A stretch of 64,000 bases of DNA, from the NCBI GenBank assembly GCA_028023455.1, contig JAQFVV010012573.1, positions 1,610,815 to 1,674,814 of the forward strand. Reading direction: 5' to 3'. The notes under the pieces are model-generated. The model was not told where the DNA came from. It did not search any database and worked only from the letters and a program-made list of their open reading frames with translations. The DNA comes from Epiperipatus broadwayi. Its lineage: Eukaryota; Onychophora; Udeonychophora; Euonychophora; Peripatidae. Positions 58,630 to 64,000 of the stretch are shown piece by piece (positions within the stretch are counted from its first letter, which is position 1; each line of letters begins with the position of its first letter). The position numbers and the translations under genes are program-made.

Positions 58630-60888
58630 TTGCCACACTTACCATTGTCATATGAGCAGCTTCCTTGAATTTTCTTCTATGCATTTCCCTCCTTTATCCA
58701 ATATTTTTCTATTTTCCCACTTAAGCATATGATCTGCTATGGTAGAGATATCTAACTTTTTTCTTTTTTAACCATTAGTTTGTGCTCTTTCAATCGCTGT
58801 TCAACAGAACAACAGGCCTCACCAATGTATTTTCTTCCACATTCACATGGTATTTCATAGATGCAGTTTTTGTTCTTCAGCATTTCCAGTTTAGGCTTAG
58901 TAGAAGCAAGCATTTCTCAAAGGGTGGTATGGCTTTGGAAAGCAGTTCTAATGTTATATTGACTACAAATTTTCTTTAGTTTGTTTTCCATTCCTGGTAT
59001 GTATGAATACACTACCATGCCAACAATTGATTTCTCTTTTGGTGTCTCTTTTGTGTTGTCTATTGAAGGTTTTCCTGATGACTGCTGATGGATAACCATT
59101 CTTCATAAGCACTTGTTCTATGTGAATCTTTTTTTTTCAAATCACTGTTTCAGAACAAACCTCCTTTTCCCTATCCATAGTGATAGTACAATTTCTTGTT
59201 TAGTGCTTCTTGTATGATTGGATGTATATGCCAATTACTTGTTAGTTGTTTTTACTTTGCCCTGAGGGAGTCTTGTCACAAGAACATCCAAGAATGCCAA
59301 TTTTTGTTCATGTTCTGATTCCATTGTGAATTTAATTATAGGAGATATGTTGTTAGTGTGCATCCAGAATGATTGTAATTTTACCTTACCATGTGGCTAT
59401 ACCACAAATGTATCATGGAATAGTATTTATGGCTGTGGTTTCAAGTTCTTCCATGTAAATGTTGCTGAGCAATGGTGACAATGATGATCCCATGTCCATC
59501 CCTTGATTTTGTTGGATTGAAAGTATGTTGTTGTTATGCAGAATGTTAATAATTTCATTATACTATCAATAGGTAAAGATGTTCTAATTTGTAGACTATT
59601 AACATCATATAACCTTTTCCTTACAGTAGACAGTGCCTCATCACATGGTACATTTGTAAACAGACTTTCCACATCAAAGCTTACCAATATGTCAGTTCTT
59701 TTCATTTTCATGTTCCTGACTAATTCTACAAAGTGCTTAGAATCCCTGATGAAAGACTGTGTCCTGTATGCCAATGGACTAAGAACTTTGAGAAGAAATC
59801 TTGACAAATTTTGAAATGGTGAATTTCTATAACTAACAATAGGTCTTAATGGAACATTGTCTTTATGGATTTTAGGCAGTCCATACAAGTGAGGAATCTT
59901 GCTGAAATATGAAGTTAATTCCCTTTTTTCTGAATCACTGAAATACCTGCAATGTTTCCGAGGCAATGCTAGTAGTTTTACCTCTGTATTTGGAATTGGA
60001 TTTTTTGCTACTTTTTTTGTATTGGCCTGCTGTAAGAAGGCCTTGTATTTTGTTATCATAATCAGTTTTATCCATTACAACTGTAGTGTTTACCTTTGTC
60101 TGCAGAAAAAATGATTATAGATGTATCCTGTTTGAGAGATTTAATAGCTTTCCTCTCATCACCTGAAATGTTCAACTTCAGCTTGTGCATTCAATATCTT
60201 TCAAGTGTCCTTTTATTCTCCAGCATAACTCTGCTGCTTTTTCTAGTGTCAAGTGTTGGGTTACCTCATCAGTGGCTGCCATTATATCCAATAGTGGGAC
60301 AGTAGCTGGGGTAATGGCAAAATTCAAACCTTTTTCAAGAACTGATAATTCGCAATCAGTAAGGGGTTTAGAACTAATATTTTTGACTGATGATGAGGAT
60401 AGACTTGTTGCTGTATGACTTTTGACTTGCCCATATAGATTTACAAGCTTTTTCTTCTGATGTTCTTTTATTTAACTTACAATATGATCTGTTCACTGCT
60501 TAACAAATTCTTGAAAAATCTTCATCTGTTACTTTATTTTGCAGAAACGATTCCACATTTCTAATAGGTTGCAATGTTTAATACTTGGTAAACCACTGAA
60601 CCTTTATACTTTCTCTCAATAAGGCCTCATTTTCTCTCTGAATAATTTTTTAAGCTCTCTTAGAGGAAATAGGAGGTTTAAGTGCAAACCCTTAGTAATG
60701 ACCCCTTCTGATTTACATTTACATAAGAAAGTTAAATGATTTTCTATTTTATCCAGTTTTAGATATAATTTTTTATAATGTCTAAATTTCAACATATCAT
60801 CAAGTCCATACTGAGTACTTACTATTTGTCTGAAGGTTTGTAATGATGGTGTATTATAAGATGTGATATGTTGGACTATTTCCATCAT
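58630..60888 (-). pseudogene. PLE reverse transcriptase/GIY-YIG endonuclease, broken
   Basis: Minus-strand pieces in order: 60888-60616, N-terminal MMEIVQHITSYNTPSLQTF to EKMRPY; about 60180-60060, a stretch with FSADKGKH; 60059-59427, 210 codons with LYGLPKIHKDNVPLRPIVS (RT1) and ILVSFDVESLFTNVP (RT motif A, catalytic D); after a frameshift near 59500, GMDMGSSLSPLLSNIYMEEL; the YVDD block is reduced to HDTFVV near 59410; then MESEHEQKLAFLDVLVTRLP; YNIRTAFQSHTTL near 58920; the GIY-YIG part IYEIPCECGRKYIGEA near 58850; and HMLKWENRKILDKG near 58710. Several stops and frameshifts and loss of a catalytic Asp make it inactive. The whole series matches the left-edge relic (1-1370), which is more decayed. 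Confidence 0.88.
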
Positions 60889-60916
60889 TTATGAGTGAAT
60901 GTTGAATGTATAGAAA

Positions 60917-61321
60917 ATTTTGTGAAACTTTTTTTTATAGCTTTCAAATTCACATATATTTATTTTCTAATATTTTTAAATATGAAATAAGTCAAAAGAT
61001 AGTGGGGAAATCAAATAGGTGATCTGTCAAAGTATCTCAAGTTCTGCCAATAATGAGTAATCATTATATATTTTATGCTCTCAAACTTTTTGAGATTACC
61101 TTGAAAAAATATTACATTCATTGAAAAAATATTATGATGTTCTAAAAACTTGTTTTTTTGGAATGTTTATGTTTATATTTGTATCATAATTATGTAATAA
61201 TAATTAAAAATTAAAAATAAGAGTTATTAAATATTTATTTTTTACTGAAATGTTTTATTTTTAAATAGAAAATTATATTTTCTTCTGAATATTGTTTCTA
61301 TAAAAATTATGGTCAGAGATT
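60917..61321. other. ~400-bp insertion or duplication joint in the 5' pseudo-LTR
   Basis: 'gagtgaatgttgaatgtatagaaaa'-type sequence of about 25 bp stands on both sides (60891-60916, 61322-61346). The insert is AT-rich, with no ORF and no homology seen in the window. Either a non-autonomous insert with a long target duplication, or the scar of a tandem PLE copy. Confidence 0.5.
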
Positions 61322-61429
61322 GAGTGAATGTTGAATGTATAGAAAAAATTTTAAACTTTATTTAAACTTTTCCAAATACAAACAACTTGTTAGTAATAAC
61401 ACACAAATAGACAACACAGGTTAGTAATT

Positions 61430-61471
61430 ACACAATGTTTTGAGTAGTATTATTCTCCACTCTTCAGGTGT
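61430..61471 (-). ncRNA. Hammerhead relic in PLE 5' pseudo-LTR
   Basis: ACAC (61471-61468) and GTGT (61433-61430) still pair; CTGAAGA is intact (61467-61461); but a deletion has removed part of stem II and GAAA is AAAA, followed by CATT. Probably inactive, in contrast to the 58-kb copy. Confidence 0.5.
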
Positions 61472-61501
61472 TGTTGGCCTATATGCACAGTGACAATATT
61501 T

Positions 61502-61580
61502 GCTTAGAAGTTGAACTCACACCTTTAGATTCTTGAATATTGAATTTAAGGCAAACACTCTACCAACTGAACTATTCAGT
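61502..61580 (-). other. tRNA-like block in PLE 5' pseudo-LTR
   Basis: Same layout as 58388-58465: TAGTTCAGTTGGTAGAG (A-box region), a CCTTAAATTC..GAATCTAAAGG hairpin, GAGTTCAAC. A partial copy in the opposite orientation (plus strand, about 61587-61612: 'ggcttcagttcatagagca') follows immediately, making a small palindrome. Confidence 0.55.
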
Positions 61581-61612
61581 CAAAGGCTTCAGTTCATAGA
61601 GCATTTGCCTTA

Positions 61613-61975
61613 AATTCGATATGGTCAGAAATGTATAAAAATAAGGTCACTCAACACATTGTTATAATATTTAGTAATGTTGAAAAAATTATAAAATTTT
61701 TTTAAACTTTTAAAGCATAATTTGATTGATTTAGTACTTATTAAAAATAATTCATTCAGATTTTTAAAACAAATATCAAACTGAAAAGATTTTATTTATT
61801 TTGCAAATTGAATGAGTTCTACCTAAATTTTGATGATGTGACAGTATTTTGTTTTGATTAAGATCTAATTTTTGAAATAATTCTGAAAATCAATGTGATT
61901 TTTTAAAATGTATTTAATTTTTAAACAAAAATATCTTTTAAATGAGGTCAAATTTATTATATTTTGATAAATAAC
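61613..61975. other. AT-rich DNA, nothing recognised
   Basis: A spacer between the PLE and the next hammerhead repeat. No gene or RNA seen. Confidence 0.6.
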
Positions 61976-62097
61976 AATTGTTATTAAAACAGGCAAAAAC
62001 TCACTATACATATTGCCACACACAGCAAGCCAGAGTAATCAATGGATTCCAGAATGCTTGTGCATAAAATCCCCATCTAGTGCCTACTTATCTAATA

Positions 62098-62139
62098 TCC
62101 CCAGACTAGTTTCTGGATTGTGGTCTTTATCAGTGAGGA
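62098..62139 (-). ncRNA. Hammerhead ribozyme (family F), unit 1
   Basis: Minus strand: stem I TCCTCA (62139-62134) with TGGGGA (62103-62098), 6 bp with one G-U; core CTGATAA (62133-62127), G8 changed to A; stem II AGACC..CC reduced; GAAA intact; stem III ACTAGT self-complementary; cleavage C is the complement of G62104. The G8 change should inactivate it. Confidence 0.6.
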
Positions 62140-62553
62140 GCTTTGGATCTGAGAGCACTGCACCTAGATCTTAGGATCTAATGCAACTCATTATCAGCTA
62201 CCTTTTATCTCCACTTAACTACAAAACTATGAGTCTTAAATTGATAACACCTTAATATTTTCAATCCAAGCTCATTAGCTTATATAGTCATATAGTTCTG
62301 AACTCAGTTCAGCACCCATACATTTTGGTGTGTTTTGTTCTTTAATAACCATAGCCACCACTATTCTTTTAGGCAGGATTGGTTTTAAGCCAATAAACAT
62401 CACATGATCCACATTTCTTATGCTTGCTTATAACTGTTATTAAAACAAACAAAAACTTGCTATATATATTGCCACACACAGCAATCTAGAGTAATCAATG
62501 GATGTCAGAAGGCTTGTGCATAAAATCCCCATCTAGTGCCTACTCATCCAATA

Positions 62554-62595
62554 TCCCCAGACTAGTTTCTGGCTTGTGGCCTTTGTCAGTGAGGA
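62554..62595 (-). ncRNA. Hammerhead ribozyme (family F), unit 2
   Basis: Minus strand: TCCTCA (62595-62590) with TGGGGA (62559-62554); core CTGACAA (62589-62583), again with G8 to A; stem II GGC-CACAA-GCC; GAAA; ACTAGT; cleavage C is the complement of G62560. Same 42-nt plan as unit 1, 456 bp away. Confidence 0.62.
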
Positions 62596-62994
62596 CACTT
62601 GGATCTGAAAGCACAGCACCTAGAATTTAGAATATAATGCAACCCTCTAGCAGCCATCTTTTATGTCCACTTAACTACAAAACTATGAGTCTTAAATTGA
62701 AAACACCTGAATATTTTCAATCCAAGCTCATTAGCTTATATAGTCTTATAGGTCTGAACTCAGTTCAGCACCATACATTTGGTAGCTATGGTTATTAAAG
62801 AACCAAAGGCACCAAAAGGTATGGGTGATGAACTGAGTTTAGACCTATATAACTATAAAATAATGAACTTGGATTGAAAATATTAAGGTGTTTTTAATTT
62901 AAGACTCAGTTTTGTAGTGAAGTGGAGATAAAATGCAGCTACAAGAGGGTTACATTAAATTCTAAGATCTAGGCACAGTGCTCTCAGATAAGGC

Positions 62995-63036
62995 TCCTTA
63001 CTGATGAAGGCAACAAGCCAGAAACTAGTCTGGTTA
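62995..63036 (+). ncRNA. Hammerhead ribozyme (family F), inverted unit 3
   Basis: Core CTGATGA intact (63001-63007), stem II GGC-AACAA-GCC (63009-63019) flanked by unpaired A on each side, GAAA (63021-63024), stem III ACTAGT (63024-63029), cleavage C63030. Stem I (TCCTTA with TGGTTA) is weakened by substitutions. It complements units 1 and 2, which keep stem I but have lost G8. Confidence 0.6.
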
Positions 63037-63175
63037 TATTGGATAAGTAGGTATTGATGGGGATTTTATGCACAATCCTTCTGGTATCCATTGATTACTT
63101 TAGCTTGCTGTGTATGGCAATACATATGATGAGTTTTTGCCTGTTTTAATAACAGTCATAAGCAAGCAAAAAATG

Positions 63176-64000
63176 GTGATCATCTGATGTTTATTGGCTT
63201 AAAATAATAATTGTTTAATATCAAAATAAAAGTTGAAAGCTTAAATCTAGCAAGAACAAGAAAATCTGTCAGAATGTCAGCAGAAAAATGAGAGTTAAAA
63301 TTTAAAATGTCAATGCCGATTGTACCATAAATGATACAATGCTAATTTAACTCCTTATCTCTGACTAAAAAGTTGTTTTCAATTTTACTTATTGAAAAAA
63401 AATAACTCAGTGATAGAAAAAGTAAGTCAATTAATGAACTAAATCAAATTGTTAGTCTTTTTTTTTAAATATGAAACTATACCTTTGATAAGAATATATA
63501 AGTTTAAATTATTATATTATCATGTCATTTTTTTAATTATTAATCAGTTAATTTATTAAATAATTGTCAAAAATATATTTTAGTGTTTGTCTTTATTCCT
63601 CCAGCTATCTGTTACATGAATTGGCAGTGTGTATTTTGATCTTATTGCAAGGTTTTAGGTCTTTTGTTTACAGAGTTCTTAGAATCTTATGCTATTGAGC
63701 CAGCTGTAGATAGCATAATGGTTAGTTATATGTATTCAGGGATTTATGCCTTGTTTTTTGACATCCAGAATATAACTTTGGGTTGTGTAAAGATATCTCA
63801 TTTAAAGCCCATTCATTTCATTTTGTTTTTTATAAGAAACCAAGTGTACAGTTGGTCTGTACACTAATAATGTTATCTAGTCAGAGCATTAATGATGATC
63901 AATATGTATCTTTATCCTAGTATTATTTTTATTATTATATTGTATTGAATATTTTAGCACCTAAATATATGCATTGAATAAAGTATTGTGTTATATTTTA
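63176..64000. other. Right edge, no certain gene
   Basis: A 67-codon plus-strand frame (63664-63867, LESYAIEPAVDSIMVSYMYS) follows an acceptor-like 'tttgtttacag' ending at 63672, and an AATAAA lies at 63977-63982, so a terminal exon is conceivable. The peptide matches no family that I recognise and the composition is not distinctive. I do not call a gene. Confidence 0.3.

Larger units (their letters stand above)
58177..61590 (-). mobile_element. Penelope-like element with pseudo-LTRs
   Basis: The minus strand reads pseudo-LTR (61590 to about 60859, interrupted), broken ORF (60888-58630), pseudo-LTR (58470-58177). The two pseudo-LTRs match over tRNA-like block, hammerhead and the start of the ORF: the 3' copy even contains the first codons (MMEIVQHITSY) found at 60888, the partial tandem structure typical of PLEs. 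A 400-bp segment (about 60917-61321) flanked by 'gagtgaatgttgaatgtatag' on both sides splits the 5' pseudo-LTR. Confidence 0.82.
60859..61590 (-). repeat. 5' pseudo-LTR of PLE, interrupted
   Basis: 60859-60912 and 61320-61590 together equal the 3' pseudo-LTR. The intervening ~400 bp are unrelated to it. The outer boundary near 61590 abuts an inverted tRNA-like fragment. Confidence 0.75.
61976..63175. repeat. Retrozyme-like repeat F: 456-bp tandem dimer plus inverted third copy
   Basis: Minus-strand units lie at 61976-62431 and 62432-62780 (continuing to the turn). Two landmarks, 'ttattaaaac' (61981, 62437) and 'ccagactagt' (62101, 62557), give the same 456-bp period. From about 62785 the sequence turns and a plus-strand copy runs to about 63175, more diverged. 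Each unit carries one hammerhead. No ORF; no clear A or B box. Confidence 0.8.

Noticed and set aside
59536-60418. Plus-strand frames of 92, 71, 69 and 77 codons at 59536-60418
   Set aside because: Antisense shadows of the PLE reverse-transcriptase gene, whose RT motifs are on the minus strand.
63664-63867. Terminal exon of a host gene at the right edge
   Set aside because: Acceptor-like site and AATAAA are present, but both are common in AT-rich DNA and the peptide has no recognisable relatives. Kept only as a remark.

Overview
This is a strongly AT-rich, intron/intergenic-type stretch of an animal genome. I find no intact host gene, no rRNA or tRNA gene and no bacterial operon structure. 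Almost everything recognisable is mobile or satellite DNA: Penelope-like elements (PLEs), 3' fragments of an RTE/'endonuclease-reverse transcriptase' LINE, non-autonomous LTR retrotransposons, fold-back repeats, long (TATC)n/(GATA)n and (TA)n microsatellites, and tandem repeats carrying hammerhead ribozymes (HHRs). The combination of hammerhead PLEs, RTE 3' ends, long tetranucleotide tracts and extreme AT bias fits an invertebrate. A coleoid cephalopod is my best guess (about 50%), from the style of the repeats rather than from any host gene.

Layout. 1-1.84 kb: a decayed PLE (+) with its 3' pseudo-LTR and a hammerhead relic. 2.05-3.28 kb: two fold-back repeats, the first made from the 3' end of another PLE. 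3.3-10.9 kb: ordinary AT-rich DNA with one (TA)n tract and two old duplications. 10.9-11.9 kb: a cluster of inverted PLE 3' ends with hammerhead-like folds. 12.7-20.4 kb: one very large imperfect palindrome of satellite units centred near 16.5 kb on CTAT/GATA microsatellites, with two RTE LINE tails. 20.4-24.36 kb: no gene seen. 24.37-36.7 kb: a ~3 kb repeat of unknown type (repeat B) split by a 9.4-kb LTR element (24746-34134) that has 2.45-kb LTRs, a coiled-coil/30-residue-repeat ORF and no reverse transcriptase. 37.45-38.17 kb: an inverted pair of hammerhead-bearing repeats. 38.48-41.36 kb: the second, uninterrupted copy of repeat B. 41.36-42.34 kb: a 414-416-bp tandem array with a full type-I hammerhead per unit. 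44.65-50.73 kb: a complete non-autonomous LTR element with 4-bp target duplication. 51.34-56.19 kb: a rearranged relative with LTRs in opposite orientation. 56.95-58.15 kb and 61.98-63.17 kb: two further hammerhead repeat families with the same 'tandem dimer plus inverted third copy' layout. 58.18-61.59 kb: a PLE (-) with RT and GIY-YIG remnants, pseudo-LTRs, tRNA-like blocks and hammerheads. The last 0.8 kb shows nothing certain.

The most interesting content is the density and diversity of self-cleaving RNA motifs. At least five hammerhead families, with a dozen or more sites in 64 kb, range from one intact-looking design (41723-41781, 42137-42195) to badly eroded ones. They sit in PLE pseudo-LTRs and in stand-alone 410-470-bp tandem monomers that resemble the animal retrozymes. 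Since none of the stand-alone families encodes a protein, they would have to use enzymes made elsewhere; PLE reverse transcriptase/GIY-YIG endonuclease is the obvious candidate because relics of such elements lie beside them. That functional link is inference.
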